From: Aureobasidium sp. EXF-3400
Taxonomy: Eukaryota > Ascomycota > Dothideomycetes > Dothideales > Saccotheciaceae
Reading direction: 5' to 3'
Assembly (NCBI GenBank): GCA_024195585.1
Contig: SWBL01000055.1
Location: forward strand, 62,001 to 126,000
DNA length: 64,000 nt
Part shown: positions 1 through 11,942 of the stretch, piece by piece
Position numbering within the stretch: position 1 is the first letter of the stretch
How the letters are laid out: the number at the start of each line of letters is the position of its first letter
Notes under the pieces: model-generated
Seen by the model: only the letters and a program-made list of their open reading frames with translations
Databases searched by the model: none
What the model was told of the DNA's origin: nothing
Position numbers and translations under genes: made by a program

Positions 1-582
1 TGAGGTGATGGGGGTTGAACGTGTAGGAGGTGTAGTGTCCATAGAGGTATAAGGGCTGTACCGAAGAGGCAGTTGTGCGTTGGGGATAGGTTCTGGCTCT
101 GATATGGGTGGGAGTAATGGAGGCAGAGAATTTAGGATATTGGCGTTCGAGGGCAAGTGACCGGATGGAGCTCGCCATGTGTAGGGTTGCTGAGCAGGAA
201 AGGCCGTAGCAACAGGCGCCGCTTGGTTTGAGTGATACTGACGCACCCATGTGTATGCAGCACGACCGGAAGGAGACTGTGGACTCGAAGGCTGGTTCAC
301 TTGTGGGGTTGTTGGATGGGGAGTCGTTCGACGAGGACGCGAGTCTGCAGCAGGCGGCTGACCGATGGTAGTATTTAGGTCCAGTCGAATTTGAACCGTG
401 TTACCTCCGAAGTTAATGTTGGAGAACGACTCGGGCGAGATTGCCACGAGAATAAACATGACGAACAGGACTGGGATGGCGGCGATCGCAGTGCAGATTG
501 TGATGCAGGTTGCAACAAAGACGAGAGCACTACGGGAGAAAATGTTCCACCAGATGGACAGTCGACCAGGATTATCAGCCAT
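1..582 (-). CDS. Membrane protein, N-terminal part (runs off the left edge)
   Basis: From an ATG at 582 the minus strand stays open for 194 codons to the first base of the window, so the gene is incomplete at its 3' end. Residues 1-19 are polar (MADNPGRLSIWWN), residues about 20-49 are one long hydrophobic stretch that could be one or two membrane helices, and the remainder is rich in Pro, Ser and Thr (TTPHPTTPQ, SLPPLLPP). This looks like a membrane anchor followed by a disordered tail. I do not recognise the family. It lies downstream of the RNase H2 gene on the same strand, 279 bp away. The unbroken frame and membrane segment support a real gene; an intron further on cannot be judged. Confidence 0.6.
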   Translation of the reverse strand, partial: MADNPGRLSIWWNIFSRSALVFVATCITICTAIAAIPVLFVMFILVAISPESFSNINFGGNTVQIRLDLNTTIGQPPAADSRPRRTTPHPTTPQVNQPSSPQSPSGRAAYTWVRQYHSNQAAPVATAFPAQQPYTWRAPSGHLPSNANILNSLPPLLPPISEPEPIPNAQLPLRYSPYTSMDTTPPTRSTPITS

Positions 583-861
583 TGTTGCAGATTTGATCGA
601 TAGATGTAGATGGATCGTTCGTACAAGTACTCGAATGTGCGCTGTCAATCGAGTGCGTATGTCAAGACATGCTTGCCACGACAGGCTTTGAGATAGGCTA
701 TGACAAGCTTCGAGGAGGTCTCGATGCAAGCTATAACGGGATCGTGAAAGCACATGTCGGCCACGACGACACTCAACGATCCTATCTCAGGCTCGACGAA
801 AGCCATGTGACAGGGTGACGATTCTGGTGGTTGACAGCGGATGGTATGAAAGTGTCATAGT

Positions 862-1899
862 TTAGAAGACGTCCTCGGTGACACGTCTGCCATACCAGGT
901 AGAAAGTTGGTCTTCTCCCTGAGCGTGCTCTTCAGCAGAGTACATGAAGAAGTTTGTCAGCTTAGTCGAGTCTTCGTCTTCGGCGACAGGCCAGTTGACC
1001 TTTGCAGCAGGCTTGACATCGAGCAAGTCTTTGGCTGTCGACCAGCTGAAACGACACTCATTGCCCCAGCCGAATAAGGGATCCATATTCTTCTTCAGCC
1101 AAGTAGAGCAGCGTGCATCACTGGGGTATCCTGAGCCCCAGCCCTCAGCAGGTTGTTCAGGCACATTCTTCTCGTTGGAAACAGCATGCTTGAAGACGTC
1201 GTAGCAGACTTCGAGAGCAGCATCTCTCGTGACCTTTGCGCAGACACTGGCAGCGGATACACAGGGGTAGAGCGAGTCGGCCTTTTTGGCAACGATGATT
1301 TTGACGGTAGGGAAGATGCGCTCGAGCTTCTTCTGGTATGCGGCTGGCTGGCCGATGGTATCGATGTAGATCTCCTTCAAGTTGACTCCAAGGGCGAAGA
1401 CGGCATGGATCAAGTCGATAGTGGCATCCATAGCTTGGGCGTTGAGGTTGTAGGTAGCTGTGGGCCTCATCTGGGCAGAAGAGATGTCTTTGGCTGACAT
1501 GACACGAGTGGCCCATCCAGAAGACTCGTACAAATCAGTACCAGGAGTACAGATGGCCTGCATCAAGGAAGATCGGACAGCGGGCGACAAGACCTTGGAG
1601 TCGTCAAAGTGGTGGGTATCGGCCAGTAGAGAGCGGTGCATTGCTAGGGGTAGGTAGTACAGGCCGTAGACCATGGGACCAAGTACGGGACCTCTGCCGG
1701 CTTCGTCGACTCCCAAGACACACTCGATCGACATGTCCTCCTGAAGCATTTTGGGTACAGGCGAGATGTAAGAATATGAGTCTCCTGTAGCGATGTTGGC
1801 CTTGTCGATTGAGGGGGCCATAAAGACATCATCAGGGGGTGTTTCAAGGGCAATATCTTGCTCCTGAGAGTCTGTAGACTGTTCAATTGGGTCGTCCAT
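862..1899 (-). CDS. RNH201: Ribonuclease H2 catalytic subunit A
   Basis: Single-exon gene of 345 codons for the nuclear enzyme that cuts RNA in RNA-DNA hybrids and starts removal of single ribonucleotides from DNA. The type II RNase H signature GVDEAGRGPVLGPM lies at residues 63-76. The likely metal-binding acids are D65, E66, D180 (in EIYIDTIGQP) and D208 (in AKKADSLYP); the 28-residue gap between the last two equals that of human RNASEH2A. AASVCAKVTRD and the SGYPSD motif also fit the family. I chose the ATG at 1899 because upstream in-frame codons add only an unconserved leader. The C-terminal tail is acidic and variable, as usual. The B and C subunits are not in the window. Divergent from Mif2, sharing a short promoter. 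Confidence 0.95.
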   Translation of the reverse strand: MDDPIEQSTDSQEQDIALETPPDDVFMAPSIDKANIATGDSYSYISPVPKMLQEDMSIECVLGVDEAGRGPVLGPMVYGLYYLPLAMHRSLLADTHHFDDSKVLSPAVRSSLMQAICTPGTDLYESSGWATRVMSAKDISSAQMRPTATYNLNAQAMDATIDLIHAVFALGVNLKEIYIDTIGQPAAYQKKLERIFPTVKIIVAKKADSLYPCVSAASVCAKVTRDAALEVCYDVFKHAVSNEKNVPEQPAEGWGSGYPSDARCSTWLKKNMDPLFGWGNECRFSWSTAKDLLDVKPAAKVNWPVAEDEDSTKLTNFFMYSAEEHAQGEDQLSTWYGRRVTEDVF

Positions 1900-2175
1900 G
1901 ATATTGTATGCTTTTGGTAAGAAATGTATGATTTCGAAGAAGAGGGTATTGTTCAGAAAACAGAGAGTTGGTGGGAGACGCGAAGACACGCGACGTGAAA
2001 TTGTGGGGAAGTGAGACTAACCGCAAGCAGAAATCATGAGGCTTGGCGTCTTGTTTACTGTCACAAAGCTTCGAGCAGCCCAAAACAAAGCGACAATCCA
2101 CCCAGCGACCACCCATCGACCTTGTTATTCTACCCGGCGCATTTGTCGCATCCACCTACGACCACCTGCGACGAC
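1900..2175. promoter_or_regulatory. Shared divergent promoter of RNase H2A and Mif2
   Basis: These 276 bp separate the start codons of two divergently transcribed genes and must hold both promoters and 5' leaders. The side facing Mif2 is C-rich and pyrimidine-rich, which is common before fungal start codons. No TATA box is evident. Inference from layout. Confidence 0.5.
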
Positions 2176-5175
2176 ATGTCTGCTCAGCCCCCAACCTCAC
2201 ACACGCCGCAACGGCAATCGCGACGACACAACAACTTCAAGGAAAACATCAACTTCTTCGAGCCCGGCAAGCAAGGCCGTCGCACTGGTCTGGTTCTGAA
2301 GGATACCGGTGTTCGCGATGAACACGGTTTCGAGCCCGTCAGTGGTATCTTCTCGTCACCTCAGCCTTCACCGCAAGCGCCATCACCGCAACGCTCTCCC
2401 CTTCGCTCACCTCAGCGCGTCCAAGCAAATGGTAACGACACTGCGCTAGGATCCTCGTCTATGGTTCTGCAAGACAGTACACGACGGTCCATCTTTTCGA
2501 GGCTTCAAGAATCTCATGCTGATGAACTCCAGGCTCTATTCCAGAAATCTCCGAAACACTCAACCTACGCAAGACTCCCCATCTACCGCCCAAGGCTCAA
2601 ACCCCGCGCCGTTCAAACATCCAGGGCTCGCCCATTCGTCACTCAGCAATCAAGCCCGTAGACACTCAATCATCACCACAAGTCCCATCAACCACCCGCA
2701 CAAGCAGGCGCCTCGACTTTGCGAACAAGCACCAGCAGACAGTCGCTCCTAGCCCGAGCCCCTTCAAGCCGCGTTTCGGAAAGTCGCGTAAGAGCGTCTT
2801 CGATTTGCAACAATCTCCCGACAGGCCACAGCACAACCAGCAAGACGACGACGACCTCGACAATTCCGTCCAGCAAGTCCAGGATGCTGTCAATGAATTG
2901 TTCCAGGACGACGTTCAAGAAAATCATGTTCTCTCTTCGGCACGCAGCACCAGATCGCAAAAACGCAAACTTTCGAATCCTTCCTCGCCTGTCGCAATTC
3001 AGTCGCAATCAGTCCCCAAGTCCAACAAGCGTCCGAGAGCGAGCCTTGACCACAAGGAAGATCAGACAGTTGTAGATCACACCATCGCGGACCAGACGAC
3101 GGTAGATTACATAACCGTAGATCAGACAGTCATGGACCAAACCGAATTGCCCGATCAGACCGACGCCGAGTACACGTATATCACCGTGGATCAGACAGAA
3201 ATGCCCGATCAGACCGAGTTGCCAGACCAAACAGAACTCCCAGAACAGACCGAGTTGCCCGATCAAACAGAATTGGTCAATCAGACCGAAGTCATGGACC
3301 AGACTGAAGCGCCAGAAGAGACGGGAATTGAATATACTTGGGTTGATCAGACGGTTCTCGACCCTACGACATACGATCAAACGGTGGCAGACGAGACAGA
3401 CATAGAGCCGACGGTGGCAGATGAAACAGTCATGGACAAGACGGATGCGACACATTTCTACGACCACACAATGGCAGATATTGCCGAGGAAGATATCGCT
3501 GAAACAACAGAGCTTCCCGATGAACTTATTGTTGAAGCGTCCGCCCCTCTCTCAATCAAGAAGAAACGACCCTTCGAAGTACGAAAAGACGCCCAACCTC
3601 ACGAGGACGATGCGAGCGATCACGATCCAGAAGCCGATTTATCCTCACCTTCACATGCCGCCCAAGACTTTATTCCTCCACCCGAGGATGATGTACAAGA
3701 CGAATCTGAACACGAGCCTCAGCCAGAACCAGCAAAAAAGCGTGGTCGTGGTAAAGCCGCTGCAAAGACGAAAGGAAAGAAAAAACAACCATCCGCCAGC
3801 GTCGAGCCACGTCCAAGAGCATCAAGAGACAGCGAGTCTGTTGGTCCTGATGGTCTTAAGAAACCTGGTCCCAAATCTATTGTGAACTTGCGCGCCGGTA
3901 CTCCGGCTGAAGATGAAGGTGCCAAAACTACAAGATCTGGCCGTACATCCATCAAGCCTTTGAAATACTGGTGCAATGAGACATATATCTGGAATCAGGG
4001 TGAGGTCGAGGGTATCGTCCGTGCTGAGCCTGTTGAACAACCAAAACCGAAGCGCGCAGCTCCATCGAGAAAGAAGGGGACGCGCTTAGGCCCCATCAAA
4101 GAGGATGAAGAGGAGGACGAAGACTTATTGCCAGAAGTCTGGGAGCAGGAACTTGGTGTTATCAACAGCACAGTTCGAGCTTGGGATCCCAGGACTGGCA
4201 CCGGTAGTACTGATGTAGAAGGAGTAAATGAGGGTATGATACTCTTCCGCTTCTTCTCTAACATACACTAACGAGGTTCTAGATATTGCATTTGCTTCTA
4301 CGGCGATCAAAACACAAGACGTCCACGGCTCGTCATTCCGTTATGCGAAGGTTATGACCCTTCCATTCTTTGGATCCGGCATGGTCGAGATTCCGCCAGA
4401 CGGCTACAAGCGCATGAAGAACTCTCGCAAGATGCAAATGGTCTTCTTCGTACACGAAGGCAAAGTCACAGTTGATATTGAAGACGTCCAATTTGGTATG
4501 ACCAAAGGTGGTGTCTGGCAGGTACCGAGGGGTGAGTTTTTTCCCGTTTCCTTTCCTCTTTCCTCTTTCTGTTTGCATCATTCCACTTCATCTTGTTTTT
4601 GCATTTTGCGAAGGAACAGCGGTCAGAGATGTCTCCTTCACCGCAACAATGCATCAACAAGTAGATCATGCAAGATTCAACACACACCGACTTATGCTTT
4701 CGAGTGTAACAACCGGGACCACCTGCCCTGTTTACACCAGCAGATGTCAAAATAGAGTCTGTCTTGTGGCACAGTTGACGGCATTTCACCCCTGAATTCC
4801 GTGCCACGGCAGATGGCACAAACCTGGGGAACTGCAATATATGCGATCCATGGTATTGGGACTTGCTATCCTTGAAGATCTGTTGCAAACGTCTTGTGTC
4901 ACGACATCTTGACTCGAGGGATTTTGTTGTTTTCTGTGTTACCATGTTGACCGCTTGACCATCGCTACTCACACTTCCATCCTTGAACCATTGTTTATTT
5001 TGAGATGTATGAGAGAATAAGAAGCTGACCGTGACGGAATATAGGAAACAACTACGCCATTATGAATGAAAGTAACACCCACCCGGCCAAAATCTTCTTT
5101 GCTCAAGGTTGCGAGATGCAGAGTTCGGTCAATCAATTTGAGGATATGGAGAGGGAGAGGGAGTCACAATCTTGA
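2176..5175 (+). CDS. MIF2: Inner kinetochore protein Mif2 / CENP-C
   Basis: CENP-C homologue that links centromeric CENP-A nucleosomes to the outer kinetochore. My exon map is 2176-2476, 2533-4233, 4283-4531 and 5045-5175, giving 793 aa. The N terminus has the Mif2_N pattern (INFFEPGKQGRRTGL, then DEHGFEP). Residues about 277-415 are an acidic DQT-rich repeat. The CENP-C motif is at about 568-581 (RSGRTSIKPLKYW), the part that contacts the nucleosome. After it comes the C-terminal cupin dimerisation domain (MVFFVHEGKVTV, GGVWQVPRGNNYAI, KIFFAQGCE). Intron 1 (56 nt) has a GTACAC donor; intron 2 (49 nt) has a clear ACTAAC branch site; intron 3 is unusually long (513 nt). The last acceptor is set by GNNYAI and FFAQGC, both expected in the cupin fold. 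Family call is firm; intron 1 is the least certain boundary. Confidence 0.92.
3061..3475 (+). repeat. Degenerate DQT-x(2-3) coding repeat inside Mif2
   Basis: The coding sequence repeats a 5-8 codon unit around Asp-Gln-Thr (DQTVVD, DQTTVD, DQTELP, EQTELP), with about twenty recognisable copies. Many share the DNA word gatcagac or gaccagac. The result is a strongly acidic, Thr-rich linker between the Mif2_N region and the CENP-C motif. Confidence 0.85.
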
Positions 5176-5433
5176 GCTCTTTCCTTCCTCTTTCTTGATC
5201 TGGGTTAAAGGCTTTGCAGTACTTGCCTCTTCTGCCCTATCAATTCTTGGGCTGGGTGTTCCTGCCTTGTGATCTGGAGTTTGAAGCCTTTCTTGCCTGT
5301 TTTGCACGAGAGATGAGATGTCTCAATTTTTCGTATCGGTCGTTGAATGATCTTGGTGGTTTTTGGTTGGTGTTGGAGTTGGAGTCGGCTTTGATACCTT
5401 TGACATTGTTTTTTCTGCTGGGAGGGTGGATTC

Positions 5434-5462
5434 TCTTTTCTTTTCTTTTCTTTTCTTTTCTT
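5434..5462. repeat. CTTTT pentanucleotide microsatellite
   Basis: About five and a half uninterrupted copies of CTTTT lie in the probable 3' flank of Mif2. This is a simple sequence repeat with no other signal attached. Confidence 0.85.
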
Positions 5463-5783
5463 ACCTTCCCTTCTTGTCGATATCACGATTTTCTTGTCCT
5501 TGACGAAACGGTATGAGAACCCTTTTATCTTGCACTTCTTCCTTGCGGTCATTGTGATCTGTGTCGTGCGTTGTGTTCTGCGGTGGTGCTTTTATGGTTG
5601 TGGTGATTCTTGTACTGCTTGATGAATATGGCTGATACAGTGGATCCTTGCTCTGGTACTGTCAACAGATCGGTAATCGAGTCTTGGGGTCTAGCGGTGT
5701 TGCAGTTCAAGCAACGTACGAAGTCTTTTTTACTATGGGCTTGGAGTCTGTGATGAGTGTGGTGGAATAGACGGATAGTAGAG

Positions 5784-5843
5784 GATGAGTGGAAATACGA
5801 GTGGAAAGGTGAGTGGAAAGATGAGTGGGAAGGTGAGTGGGAA
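5784..5843. repeat. 12-bp minisatellite, five tandem copies
   Basis: Five consecutive 12-nt units fit the consensus (g/t)(a/g)(t/c)GAGTGG(a/g)AA with exact period: gatgagtggaaa, tacgagtggaaa, ggtgagtggaaa, gatgagtgggaa, ggtgagtgggaa. The unit is a multiple of three, but no convincing gene overlaps it. Confidence 0.9.
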
Positions 5844-8800
5844 CCCTCACTCCAAGGGCTGCACCCCGTGCAAAGATACTGCGGACAGAGCATAGAAAGA
5901 ACACCGACGAAGTAAAGACCATCAATTCTCTAGCAGGTTTTGGAATAACTCTTTCGTGTGGAAAGGGCTGATGTTATGTTGCTGTACTGCTGTACTGCTG
6001 TAGCATGAAGATATGAAAGCAGAGACGGATGGTACCCGTCTTTGCTCTCTTCTTGGCTCGGGGACACACCGATACACATTCTTCTGAGCAGAGGTACAAT
6101 CTTTCATGAATCAATTCCAAGGGAACTGGATTGGAGATCGAGTATTTACACAAAGATTGGATGCTTAAGCAGTGTTACGAGAGACAAGAAAGAAGTAGAT
6201 ATACTCCAATTTGCTCCCTTGCAGGAGATTGAAGCGTACAGATTCAGAAACGGGGAATAATGTACTTGTGTCTACTTCCATGGAAATTACAAGGAATGAC
6301 TGCAGAAAAAGCAGTATACGTACATGGCGCGGGAAGTGTTGGTAATAATGACGGTCACCCTTCTCGGTCGAAGATGTGGGTTGGCAGGAACGATCAGATA
6401 TTCCTCTTGCCGGATGTGCCGGCAAGAACCACAGGTATCCGGTATCCCTCGAATATGGATACTGTTGAAAGCGACTTTCTTTCTTCAGGTTGGGACTTTT
6501 CAAGTTCGTAGGTACTTAGATACTTAATGTGCAAGTTCACTTCCGAAGGGAGAAAGATATTCAAACGAAAACTAGGCAGTCAAGCAGCGTTGGGAGAGAG
6601 ATAGAAGCAGGCATATCCTGACTCGCTCTTTTGCGGTAGAGCGGTTGACACAGATCCAGAGGAAAGTGTTGAACTTTTCTCGACTTCCATAAGCGGATCG
6701 TTCATCTGTACCTCGACTTCTGGCTGAGAGTTCTTGTCTTCTTGAGCAAGGGGTTTGTGTCATGGGTTCCTGAGAGTCATGGTTTCGTTGGTTCTCCTCG
6801 TGTGAAACAGAACGTTAGTGGGGAAGTATGGTTGTTCGTACTGATTCCGAGGACTGCTGGAGGAGAAGATGACTAGGCGGTTCTTTGGGACGGGTCTGGA
6901 TGGGACGGTATGAACGGCTGTTGTCCTTGTCAATGGCACGTGGGTATTGGCAAGAACGAATATTGCTCTTCCCAATTGGATATAGGTATTGGCAACAACA
7001 ACCGTTGTTTTTTTCGTTGAACACGAAGATGCTTGTAGGTACTTGGAGACTTGATGTGGAGGTCCACTTGCGAAGTCACTGGCTCTGTCTCGGTCAATTG
7101 TGTGTCGACGATCCTTGGTATTGGTGACTGACTAGAGCAGTGATCCAGACCACAATCTGTCGAGGAGCACCCCATTCGAAACCAGAGTCATCAAGGTCCT
7201 TTGGTGCCATCAAGAGATCCGTTCTTCGGACCGCCCCCGAGCTGAAATGCCGATAATCCTGGCACGTGGTCGGTGTTCGTGTTGCTCATCCAGATCATCG
7301 TTGGTGTTTTGCATGCACTTGCCTGTTTGGACAGAATGGCGAAATTGCCAATCTCCATGGTCTGTTCACCCATCTTGCTTTTGCCGATGAGCATCCTTTG
7401 TGGGTGCATACCAATGGGCGTGCTTCCGGAGCAAAGGGATAGACATCGAATCTGCGACTCGAGGAGGAAAGTATCAGGGAGCACGTCTTCCCTCGCGGCT
7501 GCTCCTTCGTGATAGTGGAATCGCGAGGTGCTGTGTAGGCTTTCGAACCTTCGTACGAAGTCGCGAAGTCATGGAAACCCAGATCATGCCTCTCAGAGTT
7601 ATAACTTTAATGTGAAGGATCGATGTAGACCGCGCAAAGGCCATTCCCTTGCTCCTGATTGGCAACTCTATGTTGTAGTGTTTTGGAGGGTGGAGGTGTG
7701 CCCACGCAGAGGTGTGGCTGATCATTCCTCATAAAAGGTGCTGAGTCAAGCATCATACGGCAGCGAAGTCGCTGACCTCGAATATTCGATGTCAGTCCCT
7801 CCTCCCGTTCGCCGCCATGAGATAGTTTATTTTCATGTCAAACGCTAGTTCGGCGATCTGTGGGCAGAAAGCAACAAGTGAACATGCTTCAAGAACTTTC
7901 CTCCACAAAACTTTACAAAAGCCCTCACTCGCCCCTGTTCCCGTAGGTCCGCGGATGGGAAATTCTAGACGACGTAAAAGTATACGAGGACATGCAGCGG
8001 AAAGCCAATCTACGTACTTACTGGTCATAGGGCGAAAAGGACACAACCATCACGGCCAAGTTCCGATGGCCAAGCAACTCTCACGGCCTTGCCCCGGAAA
8101 GTGTAAACATGTGCTGATCTTCGTGAACATACGCTTTTCGCATGACCGGTGAAGCACGCCGATCGCAAACACGAGCGATTCAGAACAAAAAATGAAAGCA
8201 CAAAGCTTGCGAGTCAAGTTTGCTTCATTCACCAAAGTTCAAGGTTAAGAGGATAAGATCGACAGACGCTTCCCGGAGCGAGATCGTCGTCTCAGACTAC
8301 CAAACATGGATGAAGCAGCTTTAGCGATCGGTGGTTCCGTCACCGCGTGATGAGGCTGAGATTCTCGTTTGGCCTTGTACAGCGATGGGGCTGCTCATTG
8401 GTTGAGCAGCGCAAACGAGCGGTTCGCGCGAACTGATCGCCCCTGGGGCTCTAGGCCCGAATTTAAACCCAAAAACCACTACACGTCCGTAACTCTTGAG
8501 ATACATGACAGCCCTAACTGCAAGATAAGTGATAAAGTAAAATCAAAGTAACGTGATCAAGTTCTGTAGATCCAGTCAGAGAGGCATAATACGCGATGGA
8601 GGAATCTATGGCGAAGTTTCAAAGGATCTTTGAGAGAAGTTGGGAAAGAATTGCGAGACTCTTGAGTAGGAACGTTGTATTGACTGGTGGAGGCAGAACC
8701 CCGCAAATTTACAGCTTTGCCGTGTAAGAGGAAGATAAAACGTACTGCGTTAACGTTTCGCGACGACGTGATAAAACGATCGCCAGCAGGCATGTTGGCA

Positions 8801-11800
8801 TGTTGGCAGTTCAGAACAGTTCATCGCGTGAACGATCCGTGGAAGTCTGTGGACATCCTCACAATCGCTGTTCGGGTGAGGCATGACGGATGTGCCGAAG
8901 GACATTCGTGCCGACGGAATACTTTTGAGTCCGTCGGTCTGTACTGCGAGTCCCCGAAAGGACTGCACCTGACGGAAGACAGGTCCTCTACATTGCTTTG
9001 GTCCATGACGAGTTTCCTGGTAGCAGCATGTGTGCTCCGTACGTATCGTGACTGATGGAAGGTTAGGCTCCTGCGAAAAGTAACCCGGATCTCATCCATC
9101 ATGCAAAGAAGATAGCCGGATGCTCAGCCGCGTTCGATACTGGCATGGCTAGCAGATGAGCTGAAAGTAGGTGAGCTCCTCCAAGATCACCATATACTGC
9201 CATGCTGTTGTCGTCTGGTTCGGATGGGACGTGGGACCTTTAACTCCTCTTGTCCAACAAGAAGCCATCACAGTTGCTGAGCTGGACAAAACGTCCGGAT
9301 GTCGACGACAAGGAGAAACGTCTGATTGTTGTTTGGAAGGGTGTGGAACTCTGCAGGTACATCTAGCCAACTTCAATCTGTCCTCAATCCAGGATGTTGT
9401 TCTCTAGTGCAGGGCAGCCGGTACGCCCCAGGAGTTTGCGATCTAAGATAGGAAGTATCGGGGACGGTTCAGTCTCGCCCGAGGTCGACCGCTCCGAGCA
9501 GCCATTCACGATGAGTTCGTAGGAACAGACCGGTATGATTAGTGAAACAAGCAACCGGTTATTGTTGTGGTCATCGTAGGTGCACCGCCACGACACGTAA
9601 TCGAACGATGGTGGTGGGAAATGTGTGGGTGTTAAAAAGGGGTATACGGACAGAAGTCCGGAAAGCCATAAGCAGCGGACGATTCGAGGGAGCCGACGAC
9701 TGTTTTTCAACTCCCGCAAGATTGCGCGATCAACGATCAAATCGACCAGCTCGAAGCCTGTCAACGGATTCGATCGTTTCGATGTACGCGATAGACGATG
9801 GAAGATGTCGACGGTAGTGATTAATATGATCAGGCGGGATTCCATGTCGGGCCTAGGATAAAGACGACCTCAGCGTGAGGTTCCGCATTCGCCGTTCGAG
9901 GTCGATAGGAGCTGACAGGACGTACCTAGCCCTCGGTGCCATTTCCGAGCCTATTATCGTCAATCTTGGCTAACCAAAGCGCCATAATTCCAAAGCCTGG
10001 AACGTATGATCTCGAGAAGCACGTCCAACAAATCTCCAGCTGATGATGGGAGGTAATGTGGCGTTGTGAACACAACTCACGATGATTCATGGACCACTGA
10101 GATCGAGTATGGAAAACAACCGGCGAGTCACTCCGGATGCTTGTGCCCAGACGACGGTCTCGAACAGTGCCTCAATAAACGGGGAGGTAAACTTGGCGTA
10201 ATTGCAAGATTGGTCTTTGCTGCTACTGATGCACTGTTGCAGACTGCGTAGTCATTGAATCATGACCAAATCACTCCAAGTTTGTAGCCGCAGCTTGCCC
10301 TGACCTCACGTCTACATTCAGGTCTGATAGTAAGCGAAGCGACCGAGAATCCCGTGTTTCCCACTTTAAGGTTGACCTGGGTGGCTTCCACGTGTAGGGC
10401 TGTGATTACCAAGCCGAACCGCCAAGGCTTCAAAGAGCACAGCGCTATTGCTGCAAAGACGAACCACCTGTGAAAGTATTTGAGTTGTCCAGCGGCCCAA
10501 AACGTAACGGAATCAGTTGCAAACGAACAGAAGGTCTGAGAGGCAGTAGATGAGAAAAGCCTAAAACTTACTTTGGAAGGTCTGATACACCTGAGTTCAT
10601 GGGGTCGTGTCAGACAGGGTAGAGTTTGACTTGCAAACTGTGAACAGACGCTGTATCATATGGCGACATTCGAGAGCCAAGTTCGAGCGGGAGCTGCTTG
10701 ACCATGATCCAATGCCGTGAGCCTTGGCAGGAAAGCCATGAGCACATCAAAGTGTTCTGTTAGTCAACGGTGCGAAATTGCAAGAATGAGTTTAGCGAAT
10801 TGAACCCCTTTACCCGGCAGTTTGGCGTTCGTCGGCCGAGGGCGGGTAGGGCGTCTGCTTTTCTGGAGCTTCGCTTTCGCGAAGAGCGTCTCCACTTCGA
10901 GATTTTGTGTGCGGAAAACAAGTCCTCCGAAGACTGAAGAATGAGTAGAAGTGGACGTTGCCCTGAGGGTGTGTGTACATCAGGAGGTGTCAGGACGGCA
11001 CATGAGTCGACAAAGTTAGATGCTGTACGTCCACGGAGAGCGCTCACCCATGGACATCAATGCCCGAGGGTCGGGACGAGTCAAGACTCAAGACTTGTTG
11101 CAAACAAATAATCCTAACAACCACGTGTGTAGCATGACACGAGGCGTGAACTTACTTCAGCCCCGCTGACCGTGACTCGCAACACACGAACGAGACTTTA
11201 CTCGCAAATGTCTTCCAATATTTCCATGATGACAGCGGCATGGCGGTTCTGCTCCGAGGATCTGTTTTTGGTATGGTTTCATGAGAACGCCCACACATTT
11301 GTCTCAGCCCGCTGCCAGATTTCAGCTCTCCCACGCGATTCCCACGTGCGGCGTGGAAAATGTATTTGGAACTCAGCTCTATTGTTGAGAGACACAATTC
11401 TCCATTGTAATATACCGACGTCTCACGGGTCTTGATCAGTAACCACGAAAAGCCACGAAGATGAAACGCTCGCGTCATTGAAAGTTCTCATCTTCGTCTG
11501 CACTTGCTCGTACCTGATTTGCAACTCATGAAGTACCCGAGTAGGAGCCATCTCGTTGTCAGTCCGGTGCCTTGGACCCACAAAGATCCCTTCGCATCAG
11601 CGCCCAATGGACCACATTGTAACATCGCTCCCTGTGAAGATGTTTGAGTGAATATACTCTGACATCAGAAGATGTGTGGTCTAGTTGTATTGCGCCCTAT
11701 CTTCATCTGATCTAGACATCAATCGCAGCTAGTCGCACTGGTCCAATATCTTGTATAAGTTAGACTCCCTGATTGAGATGATCGGCCGGACGATCGAGGG

Positions 11801-11942
11801 TATCAAATCTCAATTCCTATGAACTGCCGTCCTGAATCTCGTCGAATGCGGAGTCATGGTCTGAATCAGGTTCAAGGCCTGTAAACTATCATGGCGATCC
11901 ATGGAGTCCATCTTAGACCTCTGGCTGTCGGGGAGTCGGGGC

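Larger units (their letters stand above)
5176..11942. other. Gene-poor 6.8-kb interval
   Basis: Between Mif2 and cofactor B I find only short frames with no recognisable motif on either strand. The first few hundred bases must hold the Mif2 3' UTR. The interval contains a CTTTT microsatellite and a 12-bp minisatellite near its left end. Base composition looks mixed rather than strongly AT-rich, so heavy repeat-induced point mutation is not evident. CACGTG sites occur near 6939, 7263, 10390, 11123 and 11343, which may be chance. Non-coding RNAs or fast-evolving small genes cannot be excluded. Confidence 0.6.

Noticed and set aside
9384..9845. 153-codon minus-strand frame in the gene desert
   Set aside because: No good start, no motif, and no splice partner found nearby.
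5176..11942. Idea that the gene desert is RIP-mutated transposon
   Set aside because: The stretch is not clearly TA-rich and I see no terminal repeats or transposase remnants.
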